From the NCBI GenBank assembly GCA_965231815.1, contig OZ246890.1, positions 3,472,001 to 3,536,000 on the forward strand: 64,000 bases of DNA, read 5' to 3'. Source of the DNA: JAPPFW01 sp965231815 (GTDB taxonomy: Bacteria > Actinomycetota > Acidimicrobiia > Spongiisociales > Spongiisociaceae). The notes beneath the pieces are model-generated. The model did not search any database, was not told the DNA's origin, and saw only the letters and a list, made by a program, of their open reading frames with translations. The translations under genes were made by a program, and so were the position numbers. Every line of letters starts with the position of its first letter. The first letter of the stretch is position 1. Positions 27,752 through 38,500 of the stretch are shown piece by piece.

Positions 27752-28053
27752 TCAAGTCGGTGGTAGGGCCGGGTGGTGGGTGTTGAGCCAGTGTTGGTAT
27801 CGGGTGGTGGGGTGGTGGTTGTGGTCCCGGCCGTGTTCGAGTGCTGAGATACGGGCTGGGTGGGTTCGGAGGGCTTGGGCGGCCTGGGTGAGGGTGATGC
27901 CGGCTTGTTGCCGTCGGCTGCGTAGCTTGTTGCAGTTCGGGGTTGGGGGCGGGTTGGTTAGTAGGTGGTAGATCTCGCGGGTGATGTGCCGTTTCAGGCA
28001 GCGGATTATCTCCTTTCGGTTCTTGCCCTCTGCTTGTCGTCTGGTGACGTATT
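27752..28053 (-). pseudogene. IS110-family transposase, 3' fragment with HTH tail
   Basis: This is the C-terminal part of the transposase whose 5' part is at 29375-30309, cut off by the IS3 element. It reads YVTRRQAEGKNRKEIIRCLKRH, the normal end of the Transposase_20 domain. An XRE-like helix-turn-helix follows (LRSRRQQAGITLTQAAQAL, then HPARISALEHGRDHN). Joined across the insertion at one copy of the duplicated tat, the frame GCC ACC AAA GAA TAC GTC ACC is restored exactly. Confidence 0.85.
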
Positions 28054-28103
28054 GAATCACCCCGGGTTTTCCGGAGACTCTATTAGTTGGGAGATAATGG
28101 AGT

Positions 28104-29344
<1,241 letters not shown>

Positions 29345-29374
29345 AACACTCTCCGGCAAACCCGGTACGGTTCA

Positions 29375-30309
29375 TATTCTTTGGTGGCCGCGTCGGTGCG
29401 TATCCGGGTGGTAGCGCATCGGCCACAGCGCGTTGTTGGCTTGGCGGTTGCCTCCCCGGTTGAGGCGATGCCGAACTGTCTGGCCGGATGACGCCTGGAC
29501 GGGGCTGGTACCGCACAGCGCAGTGAAGGAGCGCTCCGGTTTCATCCGTCCGGGGTTGTCGCCGGCGGCGACCAGCAGCACCGAGGCTGTGTCCGGGCCG
29601 ACACCTTTGGCGCCCGGCAGCGCCGGGTTTGCCTCGGCGCAGAGGCGACGGATCTCGTCGTCGAGTTCGCCGATCTCCGTATCGAGGGCCTGGTATCGGC
29701 GGGCCGGGTGACGTAGAGCCGTCTTCGCGTAGGCGGTTGTGGTTTGTGCACGGCCGGGACGCCAGCGGGCGCAGACCCCGACCCGGGCCTTGGGTTTGAG
29801 GCCTTTGAGCCGGTGTTTTACCTGCTCGGGGGCGGTGACGGTCACAGAATGGATCTGGTTGGCGGCCTGGGTGCGGGCCTTGGTAGCCGAGCGGCGAGCC
29901 ACCAGGCAGCATACGCAGGCACCCGAACCGGCCCCACACCGGATTTGGGAACTGCGGTAGCTTGACCCGAGGCAGCTGCCCGAGCCGCCGCCTCGGCGTC
30001 GACGCTGTCGGATTTGCCGCCTCTCCGGCGGCGTAGTTGCCGGTTAGGCCGGTTTACCTCCACCACCTCGACACCCGCCCCAGACAAATAGCGGGCCAGC
30101 CCGGCGCCGTAACTACCCGTGCCTTCCACCCCGACCCGAACCAGCCGTCCCTTGGCTTGCATCCAGGCGACCATCCGCCGATATCCCGGTTCGTCCGCGG
30201 TGAAAGACTCAGACCCGACCACCCGGCCGACACCGTCTACCACCGCCCCGACATGGAAATCCCGATGGGTGTCAACCCCACCGAAAACATCAACCCGATC
30301 CACCGACAC
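29375..30309 (-). pseudogene. IS110-family transposase, 5' fragment, frameshifted
   Basis: The N-terminal DEDD domain (VDVFGGVDTHRDFHVGAVVDG ... VGVEGTGSYGAGLARYL ... GKSDSVDAEAAARA) runs from 30309 to about 29890. A frame change near 29880 leads into the Transposase_20 part (ARRSATKARTQAANQ ... GAKGVGPDTASVLLVAAGDN). A second shift near 29400 is needed to reach the ATKEY that joins the 3' fragment beyond the IS3 element. With two frameshifts and an insertion the copy is dead. Confidence 0.85.
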
Positions 30310-30653
30310 GAACCACCTCCCCGGCGACTACCGTTACAACCATGGGTCACCGACCGAAAAGCGGCGGACAGTACACTCACGGTGCGGACCTTCCACAAGG
30401 CTCCTAATGGGGGTCCACCACTTCTTCTGGTTCAGGGTGTGGTGGTTGAGCTGGCTGGCCGGTGAGTACTCCAGGCTCCTGGAACGTTGATTCCTGTTGA
30501 TAGAGCGTGCCCCGGACCGGTCGCGAGGGCCGCTTGTAGCGCTCATGGGGTGGCGTGCCGCAGAGCACTGATCCATTAGGTCGCCGCCAGGCGTTTCCTC
30601 TACAGCTCAGCTGAGAGCAGATCCGTCTAGATGGAGGCGAAGGAAGGTTCTTT
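30310..30653. other. Head-to-head leaders of two IS110-type elements
   Basis: There is no coding gene in these 344 bp. The region separates two divergent IS110-family transposase genes (30309 leftwards, 30654 rightwards). In the IS110 group the transposase leader holds the non-coding left end and the bridge RNA. The right-hand part has short palindromes, for example CAGCTCAGCTGAG near 30604. Element boundaries could not be set by eye. Confidence 0.4.
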
Positions 30654-31537
30654 GTGGGAGGTGTGTGGGCTGAGGCACATCACGATGTGTATGTGATGGA
30701 CGACGACGGAGCCCGCCTGGGTTTCGCTCGTTTCCCGGAAGGGATCAAGGGGATTGACGGCTTGCATGAGATGGTCGCCAAACACGCATCGGAGCCGGCC
30801 GAGGTGGTGGTAGGCATCGAGTGTGACCGTGGCCTGTGGGTTGGTGCCCTCATCGGAGCGGGCTATCAGGTGTATGCGATCAATCCCAAGGCGGTGTCCC
30901 GGTTGGCGGGACCGTCACAGCCTGGGCGGAGCCAAATCAGACCGCGGTGACGCCAAGGTGTTAGCCGATCTGGTACGAACCGACCGTCACAACCACCGTC
31001 CCGTCGCCGGTGACAGCCCCGAATCAGAAGGTATCAAGATCATGTCCAGAGCGCATCAGAACCTGATCTGGGCTCGGGTGCGTCACACCAACCAGATGCG
31101 CAACGCGCTGCGCGAGTACTATCCCGCAGCGCTGGAAACGTTTGGGGACCTGGCCCATCGCGACGCTCTGGCCATACTCGGTCGGGCACCCACCCCCACC
31201 CGGGGCGCCCGCCTGACACTGCCCCAGATCCGAGCAGCGCTCCAGAGAGCCGGACGGAAACGCAACCTCGACAAGGTTGCCCGCCGCATCCAGAAAGGCC
31301 TCAGAGGTGCCCACCTCACAGCACCCGGGCCGGTCGCGGACGCCTTCGGGACAACAGTTGCATCGCTGGTCAACATCATTGTCGAAACCAACCGCCGGAT
31401 CGCCGACCTCGAAGAAACCCTCGAGGCCCGTTTTGGAGAACACCCGGACGCCGTCATCTACCACTCCCAGCCCCGACTCGGTACCGTGCTCGGCGCCCGG
31501 GCGCTCGGTGAGTGTTCGAGGTTCGACCCCGAACGCT
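30654..31537 (+). pseudogene. Second IS110-family transposase, 5' fragment
   Basis: It starts VGGVWAEAHHDVYVMDDDG; homologues usually read VGVDWAE, so the first catalytic Asp seems lost. A frame change near 30900 joins AINPKAVSRL to the next part (DRHSLGGAKSDRGDAKVLADLVRTDRHNHRPV, with the second acidic cluster). The C-terminal domain begins before the IS21 insertion at 31538 (GECSRFDPER). The frame continues exactly at 33827-34165 when the insert and one copy of aacgct are removed. Confidence 0.85.
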
Positions 31538-31675
31538 GTTGACGATCGTTGAAACTCCCCACTCTCGATCACTGAAATTCCCCATCTTGTGACGGCAAAT
31601 ACCAGACGTTGAGTGGGGTCCTCTCCAAGCTGCTGACTGCTAGGTCTGGCAGCGAGGAGAGGGAGCCCACCGCTG

Positions 31676-32980
31676 ATGTTGGCACAGGAGGAATACGTGG
31701 AAGTACACGCGTTGAAGCGGAGGGGATGGTCGATTTCGGCTATTGCCCGCCATGTGGGAAGAGACCGAAAGACAGTACGAGCGCACCTTTCTGGGGAACG
31801 GGTGCCGGGGCAGCGGGCAGCAGCGGAGCCGGACCCGTTCGATGTGGTCGAGGCTTATGTTCGTCAGCGGCTGGCCGAGGATCCCCACCTTTGGGCGACG
31901 GCGCTGTTCGACGAAGCCAAGGCCCTGGGCTATGGGCAGAGCTATGTGACGTTCGTCCGCAAGATCCGAAACCGGCAATTGAGACCGTCTTGTGGGGCGT
32001 GTTCGGGAACACGGGGCCAGGCCGTGGCGGTGATCGACCATCCCGCGGGCGAGGAATGCCAGTGGGACTGGTTGGAGTTGCGGGACCCACCGTGGGGATC
32101 TCGGGTGTCCGTGCTGGTGGGTGTCCTGTCGCATTCGGGCAGGTTCCGGGCGTGGGTGAGCCCATCCCAGGACCAGGCTCATCTGGTGGAAGGCATCGAC
32201 GAGGTGCTACGCCGCCTCGGCGGGACGGCCCGGAGGTGGCGGGTGGATCGGATGGCCACAGTGGTGGTGCCGGGCACGGATCGGATACAGGCCTCGTTCG
32301 TGGGAGTCGCCAAGCACTACGGTGTCGGGGTTGATCCGTGTCCGCCCCGGCGGCCGAACCGCAAAGGCGTAGTGGAGAAGGCGATCCATTACATAGCTCA
32401 GCGGTGGTGGCGCACGGCTGCGGTGGCAACGGTGTCCGAAGCGCAGAACAGCCTTGATGAGTTCTGCGAAAGGGTTGGGGATGCCCGCCGGCGGGCCGGG
32501 AGCACTGTTGGGGAGCTAGCCGATACGGAACCGCTGCTGGACCTGCCCCCGGTGCCGTATCCGGCGGAGGGAACCATGGTCCGCAAAGTGGCCGCCAACG
32601 GGCTGGTCGCGGTGTGGGGCAACCGGTATTCGGTGCCGCCTTCTGTGATCGGAACAGAAGTCACGCTTCGTTGGCGGCTGGGTGAACCAACCTTCGATGT
32701 GACCTCGGGTTCCGGGCGGCTGGTCGCCACACACCGCAAGGTCCCCCGAGGTCAAGGACGGGTGGTTCGCCTCCCCGAACATACCGCAGCCCTCGAGAAG
32801 GTCGTGCTCGGCGCGTTCACCACAGCCCGGCCCTGCAAACCCAAACCGAACCGGCCACCATCGGCAGCAGCCAGAGCGATCGCCGCCGACCTCGCCGCCG
32901 GAGTGGAACACGACGAGCCGGTCATCGACCTCGCCGTCTACCAACGTCACATCGACCAACAACACCGGGGTCGGCGATGA
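31676..32980 (+). CDS. istA: IS21 transposase
   Basis: The 434-residue DDE transposase has an N-terminal helix-turn-helix (KRRGWSISAIARHVGRDRKTVRAHL). Its integrase core has Asp in ECQWDWLELR and Glu in NRKGVVEKAIHYIAQRWW. The C-terminal part is a beta-barrel (VWGNRYSVPPSVIG) that binds DNA. A decayed relative of this gene lies at 62835-63125. Confidence 0.95.
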   Translation: MLAQEEYVEVHALKRRGWSISAIARHVGRDRKTVRAHLSGERVPGQRAAAEPDPFDVVEAYVRQRLAEDPHLWATALFDEAKALGYGQSYVTFVRKIRNRQLRPSCGACSGTRGQAVAVIDHPAGEECQWDWLELRDPPWGSRVSVLVGVLSHSGRFRAWVSPSQDQAHLVEGIDEVLRRLGGTARRWRVDRMATVVVPGTDRIQASFVGVAKHYGVGVDPCPPRRPNRKGVVEKAIHYIAQRWWRTAAVATVSEAQNSLDEFCERVGDARRRAGSTVGELADTEPLLDLPPVPYPAEGTMVRKVAANGLVAVWGNRYSVPPSVIGTEVTLRWRLGEPTFDVTSGSGRLVATHRKVPRGQGRVVRLPEHTAALEKVVLGAFTTARPCKPKPNRPPSAAARAIAADLAAGVEHDEPVIDLAVYQRHIDQQHRGRR

Positions 32981-33759
32981 GCCGAGACAGCATCTACCAG
33001 CAGTTGCGGAGCCATCTCGCCTACCTCAAGCTGGCAGCCGCTGCCGAGGCGCTACCAGGCCACCTCGAAGCAGCCCGCCAGAGCCGGCTTGGACACACCG
33101 AGTTCCTAGAGGGTCTACTTCGGGTCGAGGTCGAAGCCACCGAGCAGCGCAGGTGGAACAGCCGGATGCGGTTCGCGAACTTCCCCACCCCCTGGCAACT
33201 CGACGACTTCGACTTCTCCGCCCAGCCCAGCATCGACCAAACCCTTGTCAGAGAGCTAGTCGCAGGCGCCTACCTCGCCGACGCGACCAACGTGCTGCTC
33301 ATAGGCCCGCCCGGTGTCGGCAAAACCATGCTCGCGACCATCCTGGGTCGCGCCGCGGTCGACAGTGGGCACAGGGTCTACTACACCACCGCAGCCGACC
33401 TAGCAGCCCGATGCCGCAAAGCAGCCCTCGAAGGACGATGGGCCCCAACCATGCGGTTCTTCTCCGGACCCGCAGTCCTCATAATCGACGAATTGGGCTA
33501 TCTGCCCATGCCATCCGAAGACGCAGCCTCCCTGTTCCAGGTCATCTCCCGCAGATACCAGAAAGGCTCCGTAATCCTGACCACCAACCGCAACGTCGCC
33601 TCCTGGGGAGACATCTTCTCCGACACCACAATCGCCGCAGCCATGCTCGACCGACTACTCCACCGAAGCGTCGTGTTCACCATCACAGGAGACAGCTACC
33701 GGCTACGCGCCTACCAAGCCCAAGCCAGAAAACACCGACCGAAAGGAGCCGCCAGCTAG
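32977..33759 (+). CDS. istB: IS21 transposition helper ATPase
   Basis: The 260-residue AAA+ protein helps IstA in target choice. Walker A GPPGVGKTMLA is near residue 110 and Walker B LIIDELGYLPM near 170, with sensor motif ILTTNRNVASWGDIF. The ATG overlaps the istA stop (ATGA). It is full length. Confidence 0.95.
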   Translation: MSRDSIYQQLRSHLAYLKLAAAAEALPGHLEAARQSRLGHTEFLEGLLRVEVEATEQRRWNSRMRFANFPTPWQLDDFDFSAQPSIDQTLVRELVAGAYLADATNVLLIGPPGVGKTMLATILGRAAVDSGHRVYYTTAADLAARCRKAALEGRWAPTMRFFSGPAVLIIDELGYLPMPSEDAASLFQVISRRYQKGSVILTTNRNVASWGDIFSDTTIAAAMLDRLLHRSVVFTITGDSYRLRAYQAQARKHRPKGAAS

Positions 33760-33826
33760 ACTCACCAACACACCCAGGGTGGGGAATTTCGATGATCAAC
33801 CCTGGGGAATTTCAGTGATCGCCATC

Positions 33827-34165
33827 AACGCTACACCAGCGTCAAGTCCCCCAGAAACTACGCCGGCACGTCGCCCGTCACCATCGCATCAGGCCGCAAA
33901 CACGCCGTCGTTGCCCGCCACGTCCGCAACCGGCGACTCCCCAACGCTCTCGACCAATAGGTGGTTCTGTTCCCTCAACAACAGTCCAGGAGCACGAGCC
34001 TTCTACGACCAACGAAAAGCAGCAGGCGACGTCCACCACCAAGCCCTACGAGCCCTCGCCAACCGACTCGTCGGCATCCTCCACGGCTGCCTCAAACACC
34101 GAACCCCCTACAACGAACACACCGCCTGGGCACACCGAACCACCATCGACCAAGCCGCAGCTTGA
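33827..34165 (+). pseudogene. Second IS110-family transposase, 3' fragment
   Basis: It continues the gene broken at 31537: RYTSVKSPRNYAGTSPVTIA, then SGRKHAVVARHVRNRRLPNALDQ and a TAG. The homologous sequence resumes in the next frame (RWFCSLNNSPGARAFYDQRKAAG, then HHQALRALANRLVGILHGCL) to a stop at 34165. A frameshift near 33955 therefore adds to the damage. Confidence 0.85.
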
Positions 34166-34729
34166 CATTTACGCTCCTGGGGTGTCTATCAACACACATC
34201 CGCTCCGAAGCCGAACCCCACCCCGGGACCGGGGGAAAGGCCGACAGATCTCCGAAAAGGCAACACACATGCCAGAGTGTTTTAGAGCCAGACCCACCCC
34301 CGGTCACAGGGGACCACCCCGCATAACCGCAGCAGCCCCCAAAAACAGGGCACTACCCAGTATGAGTGAGTGTCTTACTGCTCTTCGCGTATGAGGGGGG
34401 TAGCCGGTTACAACTCCTCATCGAAAGACAGAGCACCCAGTGCTTGGGACCACCTATCCCAAGACCGAACCACCGGTGCGATACGCTGCAAACTAAAATG
34501 CGGAACGTGGATAGCATGCATCTTCGACGAACAACACGGCAGCAGTCCATACGCTTCTGGACATCCTGACCCGCAAGAACTGTACCTACCCACAATGATT
34601 TGGATCGACCCGACACAGGCGAGATACTCACGGACGACAACAACCACCCAGTGGAGTTCGATGTAGGTGTCCTGTTACGCGGCGAAGACATCCCGTTCCT
34701 AGATTTCGAAAAACTACCGGAGGACACCA
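34166..34729 (+). other. Non-coding or decayed stretch after the IS110 relic
   Basis: No convincing gene is seen in 564 bp. Two overlapping frames look protein-like in parts: IRCLKCGTWIACIFDEQHG-like wording near 34480-34540, and after a frame change TGEILTDDNNHPVEFDVGVLL running to a stop at 34738-34740. They may be halves of one frameshifted gene ending just inside the small ORF at 34730, but I recognise no family. Confidence 0.3.
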
Positions 34730-34894
34730 ATGGCCCGTGAACGCCGAGCACGAGACCACAAACCAAGAAGAATGGAGTACCGCGGAGGATACACCACCGA
34801 CAAAAAAGCAGACACCTCACGGCTGAACTTCCCAAGCCGACCAGCTGTTGACCCACCCCCCAGACGCCCCAAGAACAAGTCCAAAGCCAAGTAA
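34730..34894 (+). CDS. Small basic protein, 54 residues
   Basis: A short frame with a good ribosome site (CCGGAGGACACC then ATG). The product is highly basic (MARERRARDHKPRRMEYRGG ... RRPKNKSKAK) with no hydrophobic part, suggesting nucleic-acid binding if expressed. It overlaps by 11 bp a frame that ends at 34740 and may have been its operon partner. Confidence 0.35.
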   Translation: MARERRARDHKPRRMEYRGGYTTDKKADTSRLNFPSRPAVDPPPRRPKNKSKAK

Positions 34895-34993
34895 CCACGC
34901 TGCAACCCAACCGGCGCGCCGCTGATCCAAGTGAATTGACTCCACAAAACGCGGTCATCATCAGAGTTTCCAGAGAACCCGGGGGATTCCGGG

Positions 34994-35179
34994 GACGCAA
35001 TCCGGCTGGTGGAGCGGGACGGGTGGTACTTGGCGCGTACCCGTGGGAGTCACCGGCACTTTCACCATCCACACAAGCCGGGCACGGTTACGATAGCCGG
35101 GAGGCCTAGCAAGGACCTCTCGCCGGGGATGCGGGCCAGCATCACCAAACAGGCCGGGCTCAAGAAAGGTACCTTATGA
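34994..35179 (+). pseudogene. HicA toxin without its first residues
   Basis: The frame DAIRLVERDGWYLARTRGSHRHFHHP, continuing HKPGTVTIAG, is HicA with the catalytic His in GSHRHF, and it ends overlapping the hicB start (TTATGA). Upstream, the frame is open back to a TGA near 34936 but has no ATG, GTG or TTG before residue 6 of the visible part. The usual start (K-V-R-D-A-I) is replaced by unrelated DNA. The toxin is probably not made, or is made short from the internal GTG. Confidence 0.65.
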
Positions 35180-35394
35180 CAAGCTATGTCGCGGTCATCG
35201 AAAGGACGGACAACGGCTTCGGCGCCTACGTACCTGACCTGCCTGGATGCGTTGCGGCAGGCGACACTCTCGAGGAGACGGAGGCACTGATCCGTGAAGC
35301 TGTCGGCTATCACATCAAGATACTACGTGAGAATGGAGACCCCGTCCCCCCAGCCCCCAAGCCAACACTCATCTCGTATCGGCCTAGCAGATGA
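35176..35394 (+). CDS. hicB: HicB antitoxin
   Basis: The 72-residue HicB (SYVAVIERTDNGFGAYVPDL, then PGCVAAGDTLEETEALIREAVGYHI) is the minimal partial RNase H fold without a DNA-binding tail. It follows the truncated hicA with a 4-bp overlap. Ten bases after its stop lies an IS-end-like sequence, so both sides of this TA pair have been disturbed. Confidence 0.85.
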   Translation: MTSYVAVIERTDNGFGAYVPDLPGCVAAGDTLEETEALIREAVGYHIKILRENGDPVPPAPKPTLISYRPSR

Positions 35395-35403
35395 GGTTGA
35401 CCC

Positions 35404-35427
35404 CATTAGGAGGGTGCTGAGAATCCC
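35404..35427 (+). repeat. Isolated IS-end-like sequence
   Basis: The 24 bases from ATTAGGAGGGTGCTGAGAAT onward match 63346-63369 at 22 positions. The other copy lies upstream of a DUF772-type transposase. No transposase is next to this one, so it may be a solo end left by excision or deletion. Confidence 0.55.
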
Positions 35428-35556
35428 CTTAATGGCCCGAAGTCCGATGGCGAACTCCCTGGTCAGTGGACGCAGGGCCAACCAAAAGCCCAATTCACAC
35501 GATCAAACTCATCAACTGGAGAATCCAATGCAAGAATTGGAAGAATCCGCGGTTAT

Positions 35557-38500
35557 CTAATCCAGGTCTCCCAAACGTTCGGCCTGTTCATCTTCAAGAT
35601 CGGCCTGATGTAAGTACAACTTGGCCAGTTGGCGCAATACTCGGCCGCTACTTGGATACTCAGCATCAACCTTTGTCGCCCAAGCCGAGTACTGCCTAGC
35701 GAGATCGCGCTCCTGTCGGCCACCCTCAAGCGGATCTCGAACGACCACACCTCTCCTGTTGAAGGCACCCGTGACCATGCCTTTGCCCATCTGCTCGGTA
35801 CCCGCCTTCTCCAAAAGCCGACGTACTTCCTCCGTTGGCCACACATCGTCGATCCCTACCGGGCTCCGAGCTAGGAGTTCACCGAGGTACTGGTCTCCAA
35901 GTTCTGCTATCTCCCGCTCGCTGAACAAACGGCGGGACTTAACCACCCAATCTTGTAACTTCTCATAGTTGATGCGACTGGTACCTACTTCCCGACCCGG
36001 GAGAAACTTCCCCTGATGCACAACGGCCCAAGCCACATTCTGAGACACAGTAGCAATCTCTTCCCCCACATTCGAGTTGGAGTTGATGAAACAAACGAGA
36101 TCAACAAATAAACACGGGTCGGCTTCGAGCCCCTGGTAGACGGCTCTCGGGGAGTATCCGGCTCTCGTAAGTGATTTAAACAGGGCCAGCTCGGCAGCAA
36201 TAAGGACTGTCGAATCAGGCTTCTCCCTCGTGAGATAGTCCAGCAGCTTTCCAACATGGAATATATGCGTTGTGCTCAGCACCTGCTTGGATCTTTTCTC
36301 GATCAGTCTGATGAGAATATCTTCGACCTGTTCGGTCGATACCGAAGGATTATCACCCATCTTTAGTCCGTATGTAACCGTTCGTACAGCAAGCCAGGGT
36401 CGGTTGTAGTCGAGCAGATACGAAATATAAGTGGAAATGTCACCGGATGAAACGCTGAAATCGTTGACCGAGCCCCAATACATCTCACGAACTGCTCGCT
36501 CCTGACGATCTACGAGTTTCCAGACATCAGAGCCCGGACTGAGAGAACGGAAGAACAACGCACGTACTTCATCCTGTAGACACTCGACGCTACCGACCAT
36601 CTTCTTTATCCAAGGTGTGCCCTTATTATCGGCTTGGTGCCGTATCCAGCTCATTGCGAGTTCAGGGTTACAGTTTGAAGTGTTCAACAGTTGTAGGAGA
36701 GCGAATAACTCCGAATCTTTAAGGACATCAGCCGCCGTGATACCCACTAGCCCAGTGTTCTCAGCACGCTCAGTCAGATCGAGGAGTGCGCTCAGCGATC
36801 CCGAATCGTATAGCGAACGGATAGCTTCTTGTCGCGCGTCCTTACAAGCCGGGTCCCAACCGAACAGGCGCACCTTCTCCGCTGTCTCGACGCTCGGTTG
36901 AATACCCGCGTCGTCTGGTCTCAGTCTGATAAGAAGATCGTCCAAGGCCTGGACAAAGCCGTCAACCATCCACTTCTGTAGGATGTCCCGATCCGAGTAC
37001 TCCGACAAGCGGTCTAGGGCTTCCCACAGGACGCGGCGGTCATTCTCGCTCAGGTCTCCTGTATCAACCTTCTGAAGCAGATCGATGACCATCTTCTGTA
37101 CCTCGGGGTATAGATGGGGTAACTCATCGATCCATGTCACCAGCCTGTGTGGATCGTGTTTGACAACTGCTAGGGCTCGCCGAGCGATTTCCCATACCGC
37201 TTGCAGAAACTCATCCGTAGTTACTTGGGATAGATCCGGTACCCAATCCCTAAAGCGCGGCTTAGCGGCACTCAAGCTCACCGAATCCCGAGACAGGAGA
37301 GCAAACGACAAGTCCTGCCCAACTGATTCGTGACGCTGCAAGAGACCGCCCAAAACCCTCAGGCGACGGTCAAGGGGTACACCAGTTTGTGGGCGCCACG
37401 GGAGCAGCACGTTCGCGGCAATGTCGATGGGACGATTGGCGAGACGGCCTCCTGGGTCGATCTCGACCAAACGCACCAATACTTCGAGCGCTTCGGGTAG
37501 GTAATCCGACGACCAGGATACGGTTTCCAATGCCCACAGAAGGCCAGTATGGGCAGAGGCCTCGTTCCAAGGCGTCCCCCTTTCAAGGGTATCCGTGAAC
37601 ATCTTACGAAGCACCGGTGTTTCTCCCGCCGTGTCCCTCTGAACAGCCTTTAGGAACACGTCGGGCGCTGCTTCAGCCAGCAGGGGAAGAACATCCGAAA
37701 GCTGCTGCCATAGCTTGCCCGTGTTATCTTCTCCGGCCTGACCCAACAGATCCCGGACCAGAGATTCGGCGTGATCGGGCCCGGTCCGGCCTCCGACGGG
37801 TTGCGGTATATCCAAAGCCGCCAACATCGCTACGCCCTGAGCCAGACCCAATCGCAGGTCGAACGACCACCGCTGCTCGTCTCCTCGGACGGATGCCATG
37901 AAGCGACCTTGTGTATCCAAATCGAGATACGAATCACGAGTTCCCAACACTTGGAGCACCGCGTTGCGCCAACGCTCCAAGTCGTCTCGGATGACACGGT
38001 GGCTCAGCAGGGTCCACGCATCTTCAGGATTGCACAGCCGCCAAAAACCGCCTGACCGGCGGAACGGAGGATCCGCAGTGTGCTCCCATTTGCGTAGCAG
38101 ACGCTCGACCAACTTGTAGTCGCTATTTACAATCTCGGAGACCATCTTCCGATCAGTATCTCGGTTGTCGGACCACGCACCCACAAGCACCGGCACACCC
38201 AGCATGTCGCCGTCAGAACCCTGCGCCCATCCGGGACGCGCCGTACGCGGATCCAGAGATAGACCACGCCAAAGGGAGGTCAGGCTCCGCCGGGCTCGCA
38301 CTGCGTAACGGTCCGCCCTGTCCTGGTCGATACCGACGTCCTCAAAGGCTGCTCGGGCTTCGGAACGCTCGATCCGGGGGAGGTCGATGGCCTGTCCCCG
38401 GTCTTCAACCCCCATCGGAACCGCCACATGGTGCCCGGCACTTAAGGCGGCGCGCACGTCGGCGCCATCGAAGGTCGGTATTAGAACCGAGCGCCCGTGC

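Larger units (their letters stand above)
31538..33826 (+). mobile_element. Intact IS21-family insertion sequence
   Basis: A 2289-bp element with istA and istB overlapping by 4 bp. Its imperfect inverted ends match at 18 of 23 positions, sharing CGATC and CTCCCC/TTCCCC blocks. Second copies of the GAAA-y-TCCCC motif lie just inside each end, as in other IS21 members. A 6-bp target duplication, aacgct, is at 31532-31537 and 33827-33832. It interrupts an IS110-type transposase gene. Confidence 0.9.

Noticed and set aside
34270..34290. GTTTTAGAGCC motif that recalls a CRISPR repeat or tracr sequence
   Set aside because: It occurs once, with no spacer array and no cas gene anywhere in the window.
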